Assembly: GCF_900638685.1 (NCBI RefSeq)
Contig: NZ_LR134533.1
Coordinates: forward strand, 372,001 to 436,000
Origin: Neisseria weaveri
Lineage (GTDB): Bacteria > Pseudomonadota > Gammaproteobacteria > Burkholderiales > Neisseriaceae
Direction: 5' to 3'
Length of the DNA stretch: 64,000 bases
Positions 30,817 to 39,172 of this stretch are shown piece after piece. The notes beneath the pieces are model-generated. The model made no database searches. It was not told the DNA's origin and saw only the letters and a program-made list of their open reading frames with translations. Each line of letters starts with the position of its first letter. The first letter of the stretch is position 1. Position numbers and translations under genes: made by a program.

Positions 30817-31443
30817 ATGAAAAACATCGTTATCCTCATCTCAGGCCGCGGCAGCAATATGCAGGCCATCGTCAATGCCGCCGTTCCGAACGCCAACATT
30901 GCCGCCGTGTTAAGCAACGACGAAAACGCAGCCGGACTGGCATGGGCTGCCGAGTGCGGCATCCAAACCGACAGCCTCAACCATAAAAACTTCGCCAACC
31001 GCTTGGACTTCGACCGCGCCATGATGGAAAAAATCGATGCCTATCAGCCCGATTTAGTGGTATTGGCCGGATTTATGCGTATCCTCACCCCCGAATTCTG
31101 CCGCCATTACGAAAACCGCCTCATCAACATCCACCCCTCTTTACTGCCCTCGTTTACAGGTCTGCACACCCACCAAAGAGCCATTGAAGCAGGCTGCCGC
31201 TTAGCCGGCTGCACGATTCATTTCGTAACGGCAGAGTTAGATTGCGGACCGGTGATTGCACAAGGTGCCGTTCCCGTTTTCGACAACGACACCGCCGACA
31301 CCCTTGCCGCACGGGTATTGAAAGTTGAGCACACACTCTTCCCGCAAGCCGTGGCAGATTTTGTAGCAGGCCGTCTGAAAATCGAAGGTAACCGCGTACT
31401 CAACACCGAACGCCAGCCCGAAAACGTCCAACTGCTTAACTAA
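30817..31443 (+). CDS. purN: phosphoribosylglycinamide formyltransferase
   Basis: PurN transfers a formyl group from 10-formyltetrahydrofolate to GAR in purine synthesis. The 208 residues hold the phosphate loop ISGRGSNMQAIV, the active-site NIHPSLLPSFTGLHTHQRA and the GART signature GCTIHFVTAELDCGPVIAQG. A coding DUS at 31367 gives GRLKIEG. It stands between ctpA and a DUF3108 gene. Confidence 0.96.
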   Translation: MKNIVILISGRGSNMQAIVNAAVPNANIAAVLSNDENAAGLAWAAECGIQTDSLNHKNFANRLDFDRAMMEKIDAYQPDLVVLAGFMRILTPEFCRHYENRLINIHPSLLPSFTGLHTHQRAIEAGCRLAGCTIHFVTAELDCGPVIAQGAVPVFDNDTADTLAARVLKVEHTLFPQAVADFVAGRLKIEGNRVLNTERQPENVQLLN

Positions 31444-31536
31444 GCCTGATAAATCTTTCTATTTGCCAACATTTCTTAACCCGAAAACCATGCAAACTAG
31501 CCTTCAGGCAAACTTCAAGTAAAGAACCCCAATCCG

Positions 31537-32214
31537 ATGAACATGAAACCGACACACATCATCCTATCCGGCACACTGGCTGTCCTTCTGGCAAGCACCG
31601 CCTTTTCGGCGGAGCTGCCGCAATCAGCCGAACTCAATTACTCAGGCAGTTACGGCATTCCCGCCACCATGACGTTTACCAAAAGCGGCAACAGCTACAA
31701 AGTCGTTGCCAACATCAAAGTGCCTCTATATCGGATCCGTTTCGAATCCGGCGGCACCATAGCCGGCAATACGCTGAAACCGTCCTACTATAAAGACATC
31801 CGTGGCGGAAAAACCTATGCCGAAGCCAAGTTCAGCGGCAACAGCGTAACCTACGGCAAAGCCGGTTCGCCCAAAACCGAAAACGCTTCAGGCACCACCA
31901 TGGATCTGTTTACCTTGGCATGGCATTTGGCCGCCAACGAAGGCAAACTGCCCTCCGGCCTGAAAATCACCAACGGCAAAAAACTGTATCCGGTCAGCGG
32001 CATGAAAAAAACCGGCAGTGGCGAATATAAATTCAGCGGCGGCAACACGCCCGTCAACCACTACCGCGTCCACCGCGGCGACAGCACCATCAACTACTCG
32101 TTCGCTCCGGCTTTGAACAACATTCCTGCTCAAATCAGCTATACCGACGACGGCAAAACCTACAACCTGAAACTGACCGGCATCAAAATCAACGGCCAAA
32201 CGGTTCAACCTTAA
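31537..32214 (+). CDS. DUF3108 domain-containing secreted protein
   Basis: A 225-residue protein with a signal peptide (to about residue 25, ending STAFSA) and then a beta-rich domain with ELNYSGSYGIPATMTFTKSG, PLYRIRFESGG, TMDLFTLAWHLA and a C-terminal PAQISYTDDGKTYNLKLTGI. This matches DUF3108, periplasmic or outer-membrane-associated proteins of unknown function in proteobacteria. The ATG at 31537 is followed by a second at 31543; either could start the same signal peptide. It has no obvious operon partner, though the methyltransferase follows after a DUS cluster. Confidence 0.8.
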   Translation: MNMKPTHIILSGTLAVLLASTAFSAELPQSAELNYSGSYGIPATMTFTKSGNSYKVVANIKVPLYRIRFESGGTIAGNTLKPSYYKDIRGGKTYAEAKFSGNSVTYGKAGSPKTENASGTTMDLFTLAWHLAANEGKLPSGLKITNGKKLYPVSGMKKTGSGEYKFSGGNTPVNHYRVHRGDSTINYSFAPALNNIPAQISYTDDGKTYNLKLTGIKINGQTVQP

Positions 32215-32263
32215 CCCACCGCCGTTGCCCGATACAGCACCCAAGCAGTATCAAAACAGTAAT

Positions 32264-32342
32264 AGGCCGTCTGAAAACCGCAGGCTTCTTTCATAAAAGC
32301 AAACTGCCCATTTTCAGACGGCCTAAAATTTTCAGACGGCCT
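32264..32342. terminator. DUS triplet after the DUF3108 gene
   Basis: One AGGCCGTCTGAAAA at 32264 is followed by two opposite copies, TTTTCAGACGGCCT at 32311-32324 and a third ending at 32342. Either downstream copy can pair with the first, giving two alternative hairpins. Confidence 0.65.
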
Positions 32343-32410
32343 CAAACATCAAGCCATCAAGAAATCGCGTATAATTCCGACATTTCACTTATCTATCCCT
32401 TCCAACCGAT

Positions 32411-33667
32411 ATGACACCGACACAACTCGAACACACCGCATCCCTGCTGGAAAATATGCTGACGTTCAAACAACCCGCAGATGCCGTGTTATCCGCCTAT
32501 TTCCGCGAACACAAAAAACTCGGCCGGCAAGACCGTCACGAAATCGCCGAAACCGCTTTCGCCGCCTTACGCCATTACCAAAAAATCTCCGCCGCCCTTC
32601 GCCGCCCGCATGCCCAAGCGCGTAAAGCCGCATTAGCGGCTTTGGTACTCGGCCGCAGCGTAAATATCGGCAGCCTGAAAGACCTGATTAACGAAGAAGA
32701 AACAGAATTTCTCAGCCAGCTCAAAGCCAGAAAAGCCGAATTTTCAGACGGCCTCAACACAGCTGCCGAACTGCCGGAATGGTTGATCCGACAACTGCAC
32801 AACCATTACTCCGAAACCGAAATCCTACAATTCGGCCGCAGCATCAACCAACCCGCCCCGTTGGACGTGCGCGTCAACACCTTAAACGGCAAGCGCGACA
32901 AAATTCTGGCCGAACTGCAAACCGAAGGACTGCAAGCCGAAGCCACACCTTATTCCCCGTGGGGCATCCGTTTCAAAGACAAAATCGCCCTCAACAAACA
33001 CCCCCGCTTCCTTGACGGCACGCTCGAAGTACAAGACGAAGGCAGCCAGCTGCTGGCCTTGTTATTGGGTGCGAAACGCGGCGAAATCGTTGTTGATTTC
33101 TGCGCCGGTGCAGGCGGAAAAACCTTAGCGGTCGGCGCCATGATGGCCAATAAAGGCCGTATCTACGCTTTCGACATTGCCGAAAAACGTTTGGCCAATC
33201 TCAAACCGCGCATGACACGCGCAGGCCTGACCAATATCCACCCCGAGCGCATCAGCAGCGAAACCGATCCGCGCATCGCCCGACTCAACGGCAAAGCAGA
33301 CCGGGTATTGGTCGACGCCCCCTGTTCGGGCTTAGGCACGCTGCGCCGCAACCCCGATTTGAAATACCGCCAATCCCCCGAAACACTCGCTTCCCTGCAG
33401 GCCCAACAAGTCTCGATTTTGTCCGAAGCCGCCAAACTGGTCGCCCCAAAAGGGCGTCTGGTTTATGCCACATGCAGCATACTTCCCGAAGAAAACGAGT
33501 TGCAGGTACGCCGTTTTCTCGACACCCATCCCGAATGGCATGCTGTTGATTGTGCAGAACTATTAAGTAACGCTAAAATTAACCTCGATACAGGTGTATA
33601 CTTACGCCTGGATTCCGCCCAACACCAAACAGACGGCTTCTTTGCCGCCGTATTTGAACGTAATTAA
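32411..33667 (+). CDS. RsmB/NOP family rRNA cytosine-C5 methyltransferase
   Basis: A 418-residue SAM-dependent methyltransferase. It has an N-terminal NusB-like helical domain (about 1-140), a middle RNA-binding part, and the Rossmann domain with VDFCAGAGGKTLAVGA (SAM motif I), the motif IV cysteine in VDAPCSGLGTLRRNP and the catalytic cysteine in YATCSILPEENE. This is the m5C RNA methyltransferase pattern; the exact rRNA position is not known, so no symbol is given. TATAAT at 32370-32375 is a likely -10 box. A DUS at 32741 is coding (FSDGLN). Confidence 0.92.
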   Translation: MTPTQLEHTASLLENMLTFKQPADAVLSAYFREHKKLGRQDRHEIAETAFAALRHYQKISAALRRPHAQARKAALAALVLGRSVNIGSLKDLINEEETEFLSQLKARKAEFSDGLNTAAELPEWLIRQLHNHYSETEILQFGRSINQPAPLDVRVNTLNGKRDKILAELQTEGLQAEATPYSPWGIRFKDKIALNKHPRFLDGTLEVQDEGSQLLALLLGAKRGEIVVDFCAGAGGKTLAVGAMMANKGRIYAFDIAEKRLANLKPRMTRAGLTNIHPERISSETDPRIARLNGKADRVLVDAPCSGLGTLRRNPDLKYRQSPETLASLQAQQVSILSEAAKLVAPKGRLVYATCSILPEENELQVRRFLDTHPEWHAVDCAELLSNAKINLDTGVYLRLDSAQHQTDGFFAAVFERN

Positions 33668-33686
33668 CACGAATATAGGAAATCAA

Positions 33687-33995
33687 ATGAGCATTCAAGA
33701 ACAAATCAAAGAAGTGGTGACCACCCACCGCGTGGTGCTGTTTATGAAAGGTACCAAACAATTCCCGCAATGCGGCTTCTCATCCCGTGCCGTACAATTG
33801 CTGCAAGCCGCAGGCTGCGAAGATTTTGTTACCGTCAACGTACTGGAAAACGACGAAGTCCGCCAAGGCATCAAAGAATACAGCAACTGGCCAACCATTC
33901 CCCAACTGTATGTAAACGGTGAATTTTTAGGCGGCTCCGACATCATGATGGAAATGTATGAAGCCGGCGAGCTGCAAGAAGTCTTGAAAGCCTGA
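33687..33995 (+). CDS. grxD: monothiol glutaredoxin Grx4 family
   Basis: Grx4-type proteins bind a 2Fe-2S cluster together with BolA and pass it to client proteins. The ATG at 33687 (MSIQEQIKEVV), behind ATAGGAAATCAA, gives 102 residues. The monothiol active site KQFPQCGFSSRAV has Cys29, followed by NWPTIPQLYVNGEF with the cis-proline and the GGSDIMMEM glutathione site. It lies 19 bases after the methyltransferase and may be co-transcribed. Confidence 0.97.
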   Translation: MSIQEQIKEVVTTHRVVLFMKGTKQFPQCGFSSRAVQLLQAAGCEDFVTVNVLENDEVRQGIKEYSNWPTIPQLYVNGEFLGGSDIMMEMYEAGELQEVLKA

Positions 33996-34073
33996 TTTTA
34001 GTCCGACAACACCTTCCTGCCTGCCGATTGTAAATAGCCAAGCAGCATGGTTTGATCTGACATAAACTGTTTC

Positions 34074-34116
34074 ACAGCAAAAGGCCGTCTGAAAATTTCA
34101 GACGGCCTTTTGCTGT
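34074..34116 (+). terminator. 21-bp DUS-pair terminator after grxD
   Basis: The DUS hairpin is extended outward by ACAGCAA/TTGCTGT to a 21-bp stem with a one-base loop. The rest of the 323-base gap (33996-34318) holds only the tRNA-Thr terminator. Confidence 0.8.
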
Positions 34117-34280
34117 CGCAGAAAAAATCATCGGAAAGAAAAAAACCATTAAAACGACATTTTCGAAATCTTATCCATTGTCTTCATTTATACCGCTTGC
34201 CGCCCGGCAGGAAAAGCCGTCTGCTTAACCGCAAAACATCAAAACCGCATCCCGTTAATATCCGCACGGCAAATACAAAT

Positions 34281-34315
34281 AAAAAAACAGCAGCTATAAA
34301 AGCTGCTGTTTTTTT
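34281..34315 (-). terminator. terminator of tRNA-Thr
   Basis: AAAAAAACAGCAGCT and AGCTGCTGTTTTTTT form a perfect 15-bp stem around ATAAA just past the tRNA CCA end on the minus strand. Confidence 0.9.
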
Positions 34316-34318
34316 ATT

Positions 34319-34394
34319 TGGTGCCGGCACCAAGAGTCGAACTCGGGACCTTCTGATTACAAGTCAGCTGCTCTACCAACTGAGCTATACCGGC
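34319..34394 (-). tRNA. tRNA-Thr (anticodon TGT)
   Basis: On the minus strand the 76 bases run from GCCGGTATAGCTCAGTTGG to an encoded CCA. The acceptor GCCGGTA pairs with TGCCGGC, the anticodon loop is CTTGTAA (anticodon TGT) and the T arm contains GAGTTCGACTC. It reads ACA and other ACN codons. Confidence 0.96.
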
Positions 34395-34620
34395 TGAAGA
34401 AGTCGCTATTATGCAGATGTTTCCAAATCATAGCAAGCGTTATTTTCAAAAAAGTTCATAAAAGAAATTAAATATTTGTTTTCTATGTTAATTAAATTAC
34501 AAAAAACTTATTCGTATATTTGCATACTGCCCGTTTTTTTCCCAAACCGGCGGGATAACTGCTGCGCAAAGCGGCCAACTGTATTAAAATAACCTCCTTT
34601 TTTCAATCAAAAGCCGCTAT

Positions 34621-35412
34621 ATGCACCGCCACCCCTACCGCCGTCTTCGTTCGTCCAAATTCCATCTGCCCGAGGTCGGCATTTCCGAAGAAAACAATAT
34701 CCGTTCACTTCATTTGGGCAGCGAAACCATTCAGAGCTCCATGAATTTGGACAAGCCGGAAGAATTGGTTTTGTCTTACAGCCGGGCCATGATGGGTTGG
34801 CTGCTGTTTGCCGAAGCCCAACCGGCACACATTACCCAAATCGGTTTGGGAGGCGGTTCTTTTGCGCGCTGGTTCGATTTTCATCTGCCCGAAACCCGCC
34901 AGACAGCCATCGACATCAATCCGCAAGTCATCAATGTTGCCCGCAGCCTGTTCGAGCTGCCTTTTGAAGACGAACGGTTTGAAATCATCGAAGCGGACGG
35001 CGCGGAATACATTAAAACCCTCAGGCACAGCACCGATGTGATTTTGGTGGACGGTTTTGACGGAGAGCAGATTATCGATGCGTTGGTCGGCGAAGCATTT
35101 TTTGAAGACTGCCGCCACGCCTTATCCGACAACGGCATTTTCGTGACCAACTGGTGGAGCGGCGATAAACGCTATCAGCGTTTTGTCGAACGCCTGCTGA
35201 ATATATTCGACGGCCGTGTATTGGAATTGCCGGCAGAAAGCCACGGCAATATGGCGGTCATGGCATTTCAACAATCACCAAAAGAGCAGAATATCGACAA
35301 TCTGAAAAAACGCGCCGAAAAATTAAGCACGCAATACGGATTGGACTTCAAACGCATGTTGTGTGATTTGAAAGCCAATAATCAAAACAACGGTAAACAT
35401 TTTTATTTATAA
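34621..35412 (+). CDS. spermidine synthase-like protein
   Basis: A 263-residue protein with the Rossmann core of the spermidine synthase family: QIGLGGGSFARWFDFHLP (nucleotide loop), TAIDINPQVINVARSLFELP, RFEIIEADGAEYI and DVILVDGFDGEQI. In true spermidine synthases the last block reads D-x-x-D-P and holds the catalytic aspartate; here the aspartates remain but proline is replaced by glycine, and the N-terminal beta domain is short. It may use another amine or be a related SAM enzyme, so polyamine synthesis is only a suggestion. No partner gene such as speD is nearby. The gene has no DUS inside. Confidence 0.7.
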   Translation: MHRHPYRRLRSSKFHLPEVGISEENNIRSLHLGSETIQSSMNLDKPEELVLSYSRAMMGWLLFAEAQPAHITQIGLGGGSFARWFDFHLPETRQTAIDINPQVINVARSLFELPFEDERFEIIEADGAEYIKTLRHSTDVILVDGFDGEQIIDALVGEAFFEDCRHALSDNGIFVTNWWSGDKRYQRFVERLLNIFDGRVLELPAESHGNMAVMAFQQSPKEQNIDNLKKRAEKLSTQYGLDFKRMLCDLKANNQNNGKHFYL

Positions 35413-35426
35413 CTTTATTTCATTTC

Positions 35427-35464
35427 AGGCCGTCTGAAAAAAACCATACTTTTTCAGACGGCCT
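35427..35464. terminator. DUS-pair hairpin
   Basis: AGGCCGTCTGAAAAA and TTTTTCAGACGGCCT pair over 15 bp, 15 bases after the spermidine-synthase-like gene and 22 before the next start. Confidence 0.75.
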
Positions 35465-35485
35465 CCCATTCGGAACGAACACACT

Positions 35486-36130
35486 ATGCTGAAAGCCAAT
35501 CTTCTCCATTCCGTTCCCGGTCCTGCCGGTTTGTTGGAAACCATCTATATTCCCGCGCAAGGTGCAGAACAAGGTGTTGCCGTTATTAACCACCCCAATC
35601 CCCTGCAAGGCGGCACCAATACCAACAAAGTCATCCAAACCGCCGCCAAAGCTTTGGCTTCGTTGGGTTTCCACTGTTACCTCCCCAATCTGCGCGGCGT
35701 AGGCAACAGCGAAGGTTCGCACGATTACGGACGCGGCGAAACCGAAGACTGCATCGCCGTTATCGACTATGCCCGCGCCCAACATCCCGAAGCCAAACAG
35801 TTCGTACTCAGCGGCTTTTCGTTTGGCGGCTATGTTTCCCTATTCGCCGCCCAACAACGCCAACCCGACCTATTGCTGCTGCTCGCCCCCGCCGTCAAAC
35901 ACTACACGCGCACGCCCGAACCCGACGCGCCCGACATTAGCCAAACCCTGCTGATACACGGCGAACAAGACGAAGTCGTCGAATTGGACAAAGCCCTGCG
36001 CTGGGCGGCACCGCAAAACTTGCCTGTGACGGTGCTTCCCGAAGCCTCCCACTTTTTCCACGGCAAGCTGATTGCGCTGAAAGACACCATTCTGCAATTT
36101 GCACCGGCTATTCTGAACCGCAAAGCCTGA
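35486..36130 (+). CDS. alpha/beta hydrolase
   Basis: A 214-residue alpha/beta hydrolase. The nucleophile elbow GFSFGGYVS (near residue 110), the acid in GEQDEVVELDKA and the histidine in EASHFFHGKL form a complete triad. The N-terminal block GVAVINHPNPLQGGTNTNKV with HP at the oxyanion loop is typical for the small YbgA/OsmC-linked, CocE-like hydrolase group common in betaproteobacteria. The substrate is unknown. It is a single gene ending in a hairpin. Confidence 0.85.
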   Translation: MLKANLLHSVPGPAGLLETIYIPAQGAEQGVAVINHPNPLQGGTNTNKVIQTAAKALASLGFHCYLPNLRGVGNSEGSHDYGRGETEDCIAVIDYARAQHPEAKQFVLSGFSFGGYVSLFAAQQRQPDLLLLLAPAVKHYTRTPEPDAPDISQTLLIHGEQDEVVELDKALRWAAPQNLPVTVLPEASHFFHGKLIALKDTILQFAPAILNRKA

Positions 36131-36151
36131 ATGCGAATCCCCAAATAAAAC

Positions 36152-36183
36152 ACAGCCCTCAGCAAACATTTGCCAAGGGCTGT
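36152..36183 (+). terminator. hairpin after the hydrolase
   Basis: ACAGCCCT and AGGGCTGT pair, with a nested GCAAA/TTTGC stem inside. The tail is only weakly T-rich. Confidence 0.5.
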
Positions 36184-36281
36184 TCCGTATTCTTCACCCA
36201 AACTTTAAACGGCAAAATTTTCAGACGGCCTCGCAATACCCGGCGGACAGACGAACTGCTTTTACCGTAACGCAACCGAAG

Positions 36282-37307
36282 CTATCTGCCAAACTTCTCC
36301 GCCATATTTTCTGCCGCCTGCTCAACCATATCGGGCGTCAGCTTATTCAGGCAATCAGTATGCCCCAACGGACATTCGCGCTTAAAGCAAGGCGAACATT
36401 CGAGATTGAGGCTGACAATCTCGGCCTTGTCACTCAAAGGCGGCGTATGGTCGGCGCTTGACGAGCCGTACACCGCCACTACTTTCCGACCCAACGCAGC
36501 CGCCAAGTGCATCAAGCCGCTGTCGTTGCATACCACAGTTTCCGCACAGGCCAACAAGTCGACCGCTTCGGATAAAGAAGTTTTACCGCACAAATTGACA
36601 CAAAGGCCGTCTGAAAAATGATTGATTTCTTCAGCAATGTCGAAGTCCTTTTGCGAACCGAACAGCCAAACCTGCCAGCCTTTACGGATATAGCGGCGTG
36701 CCAACTCGGCAAAGTGGGCCGCCGGCCAGCGTTTGGCCGGGCCGTATTCCGCACCTGGACAAAACGCCAAAACCAGCTTATCGGTTTTCAGACTGTGTTT
36801 TTCCAGTGCGGCCCTCTGGCTTTGCGGATCGATTTTAAACAAAGGATAGCCCGAATAACCGTTAAACTCGGCCTGCGACGGATAAGCCAGCGCCGTATAT
36901 CTGTCCACCATCAACGGCAACGCGGCTTTGTCGAGTTTGCGGATGTCGTTCAACAACAAATAACGCGATTCGCCGACATATCCCGTCCGCTGCTTAATGC
37001 CGGTGGCCAGCGCGATAACGGCCGATTTCAGCGAGCCGGGCAACACGATAACCTGATCGTAACCGTTTCTGCCCAGCTCCCTGCCCGCCTGCCAGCGTTT
37101 TTTCAATTCCAACGCACCGTGTCCGAAAGGATTTTCAAAAATGCGGTTGATTTCGGGCATACGTTCAAAGACGGCCATCGACCACTTCGGCGCAAAAACA
37201 TCAATTACCGAACCCGGGTAAAGCTCGTGCAAACGGCGGTAAAGCGGCTGCGTCATCACGCAATCGCCGATCCAACTGGGGGAAATAATCAGAATTTTTT
37301 TAGACAT
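36282..37307 (-). CDS. waaF: ADP-heptose--LPS heptosyltransferase II
   Basis: WaaF adds the second heptose to the inner core of lipooligosaccharide at the cytoplasmic face of the inner membrane. The 341-residue GT9 protein starts [20 protein letters not shown] and carries [36 protein letters not shown] and the C-terminal [10 protein letters not shown] and [17 protein letters not shown] stretches typical of this enzyme. A DUS (36603) is coding (FSDGLC). It is a lone minus-strand gene next to hemC. Confidence 0.95.
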   Translation of the reverse strand: MSKKILIISPSWIGDCVMTQPLYRRLHELYPGSVIDVFAPKWSMAVFERMPEINRIFENPFGHGALELKKRWQAGRELGRNGYDQVIVLPGSLKSAVIALATGIKQRTGYVGESRYLLLNDIRKLDKAALPLMVDRYTALAYPSQAEFNGYSGYPLFKIDPQSQRAALEKHSLKTDKLVLAFCPGAEYGPAKRWPAAHFAELARRYIRKGWQVWLFGSQKDFDIAEEINHFSDGLCVNLCGKTSLSEAVDLLACAETVVCNDSGLMHLAAALGRKVVAVYGSSSADHTPPLSDKAEIVSLNLECSPCFKRECPLGHTDCLNKLTPDMVEQAAENMAEKFGR

Positions 37308-37449
37308 AATTTCGGCAGGGTTATTATTTGCCGGTTATTGTATCGGAAAAGGCCGTCTGAAAACACAAACCGGTTTTTTCGCGCCAACAGAAACAGCAAA
37401 CATGATAGACTTGCAACGTTTATCTGATTCCTATTTGCGACAAAACCTT

Positions 37450-38385
37450 ATGACGACACCGAAACAACTCGTTATTGCCAGTCGTGAAAGCGCATTGGCA
37501 ATGTGGCAGGCCGAACATATCAAAAGCCGTCTGCAAACCCTTTACCCCGAATGCAAAATCGAAATTCTGGGCATGACCACGCGCGGCGACCAGATTTTGG
37601 ATAAAACCTTGTCGAAAATCGGCGGCAAGGGTCTGTTTATCAAAGAACTGGAACAAGCCCTGCAGGACGGGCGTGCCGACTTGGCCGTCCATTCCATCAA
37701 AGACGTACCGATGATTCTGCCCGAAGGATTTACTTTGGCGGCCATCAGCGAACGCGCCAACCCGTTTGACGCGTTTGTTTCCAATCAATACCACAACTTG
37801 GACGAACTGCCGCAAGGCGCGGTAGTCGGTACATCCAGCCTGCGCCGCGAAGCCCAACTGCGTGCACGTTACCCCCATTTGAACATCCGTCCGCTGCGCG
37901 GCAATGTGCAAACCCGTCTGTCCAAACTGGATAACGGCGAATATGATGCCGTTATTTTGGCGGCCGCCGGTTTGCAGCGGCTGGGATTAGAAAAGCGGAT
38001 ACGCGTGATTTTATCGCCGTTCGACAGCCTGCCGGCCGCCGGTCAAGGCGCGTTGGGCATCGAAATCGCTTCCCACAGACTGGATTTGCTGGAAACGCTC
38101 AATCCGCTCAACCACGCCGTTACCAATGCCTGCGTTACTGCCGAACGTGCGTTGGCACGTGCGTTGGACGGCAGCTGCCAAGTGCCGCTTGCCGCTTACT
38201 GCACCGAAGAACAAGGCATGTTGACCTTACGCGGCTTGGTCGGCCACCCCGACGGCTCCGTTATCCTGCAAGCACAAGCACAAGCCCCGATTGCCTACGC
38301 CGACGCTTTAGGGCGCGCCGTTGCCAAAAAGCTGATTGACGACGGCGCTATGGAAGTCATCCAAGCCGTATTGAACGAACAATAA
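37450..38385 (+). CDS. hemC: hydroxymethylbilane synthase (porphobilinogen deaminase)
   Basis: HemC joins four porphobilinogens into hydroxymethylbilane. Starting at the ATG at 37450 ([20 protein letters not shown]) it has 311 residues; the frame opens 16 codons earlier without conservation. Conserved features include the substrate-binding [12 protein letters not shown] and [12 protein letters not shown], and Cys243 in [13 protein letters not shown], which carries the dipyrromethane cofactor. It leads a hemC-hemD-hemX-hemY row, but a DUS hairpin stands between it and hemD. Confidence 0.97.
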   Translation: MTTPKQLVIASRESALAMWQAEHIKSRLQTLYPECKIEILGMTTRGDQILDKTLSKIGGKGLFIKELEQALQDGRADLAVHSIKDVPMILPEGFTLAAISERANPFDAFVSNQYHNLDELPQGAVVGTSSLRREAQLRARYPHLNIRPLRGNVQTRLSKLDNGEYDAVILAAAGLQRLGLEKRIRVILSPFDSLPAAGQGALGIEIASHRLDLLETLNPLNHAVTNACVTAERALARALDGSCQVPLAAYCTEEQGMLTLRGLVGHPDGSVILQAQAQAPIAYADALGRAVAKKLIDDGAMEVIQAVLNEQ

Positions 38386-38395
38386 AACCTTAAAA

Positions 38396-38444
38396 TTTTC
38401 AGACGGCCTCTTGTCCATTGAAAACTAAAGAGGCCGTCTGAAAA
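38396..38444 (+). terminator. DUS-pair hairpin between hemC and hemD
   Basis: TTTTCAGACGGCCTCTT and AAGAGGCCGTCTGAAAA form a perfect 17-bp stem with a 15-base loop, 11 bases after the hemC stop and 8 bases before the hemD ATG. It may weaken read-through into hemD. Confidence 0.7.
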
Positions 38445-38452
38445 AACAGCGT

Positions 38453-39172
38453 ATGCCCACCATTCTGATTGTCCGTCCGCCCAACCAAACTCTCGAAGAC
38501 ATTGCCGTCTGCCGACAAGCCGGCTGGCATGCCGTTCCTTTCAGCCCCATTGTTTTGCAACCGCATCTCGAAACCTTAACCGCACTCAAACAACACAGCA
38601 TGAATATGGATGCCGTCTTTTGGGTCAGTCCCGGCGCCATAGAAATTGCTGCGCCTTACTTCGATTTTTCAGACGGCCTCATGCACCATATTGCCGTCGG
38701 CCAAGCCAGCCGCCGCAAGCTTGAACCATTCTGCGCAAACCCTGTCCACGCACCGCAAGACGGCAACGACAGCGAAGCCGTTTTACGCCTGCCTATTTGG
38801 CAGCAACTCCAACCCAGAGCCGATATTCTGATTGTCCGCGGCACAGGCGGCCGTAATTATCTGGCCGAAAATCTGAAAAAACAGGGATTCAACGTCCACA
38901 TTACCGAAGTCTATTCCCGCCAACGTCAAATGCCCGATTGGTCGGTATTCGCACAAAGTCCGCCGCAAGCCGCTTACATCACGTCCGCAGAAGCCGCACG
39001 TGCCTTATTTGAACTCGCGCCGCCAAAATTAGCCCAACCGTTAAGAACCTTGTTATACTTAACCCATCATCCACGCATAGCCGAAACCTTGCGTACTATG
39101 GGCGTTCAACGAATCGAGATAGTACGGAAACTGGATATGCAGACTTTAACGCGTTGTACGGAGTTTTTATGA
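38453..39172 (+). CDS. hemD: uroporphyrinogen-III synthase
   Basis: HemD closes hydroxymethylbilane to uroporphyrinogen III with inversion of ring D. The family is poorly conserved; this 239-residue protein has the two-domain pattern with VFWVSPGAIEIAAPYF, ILIVRGTGGRNYLAENL, YSRQRQMPDWSVF and a C-terminal YITSAEAARALFEL. Position after hemC and before hemX confirms the call. A DUS (38667) is coding (FSDGLM). Its stop overlaps the hemX start (ATGA). Confidence 0.92.
   Translation: MPTILIVRPPNQTLEDIAVCRQAGWHAVPFSPIVLQPHLETLTALKQHSMNMDAVFWVSPGAIEIAAPYFDFSDGLMHHIAVGQASRRKLEPFCANPVHAPQDGNDSEAVLRLPIWQQLQPRADILIVRGTGGRNYLAENLKKQGFNVHITEVYSRQRQMPDWSVFAQSPPQAAYITSAEAARALFELAPPKLAQPLRTLLYLTHHPRIAETLRTMGVQRIEIVRKLDMQTLTRCTEFL

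Noticed and set aside
34110..34397. 95-codon plus-strand frame
   Set aside because: Its last part covers the minus-strand tRNA-Thr and its terminator, and the rest is low-complexity intergenic sequence.
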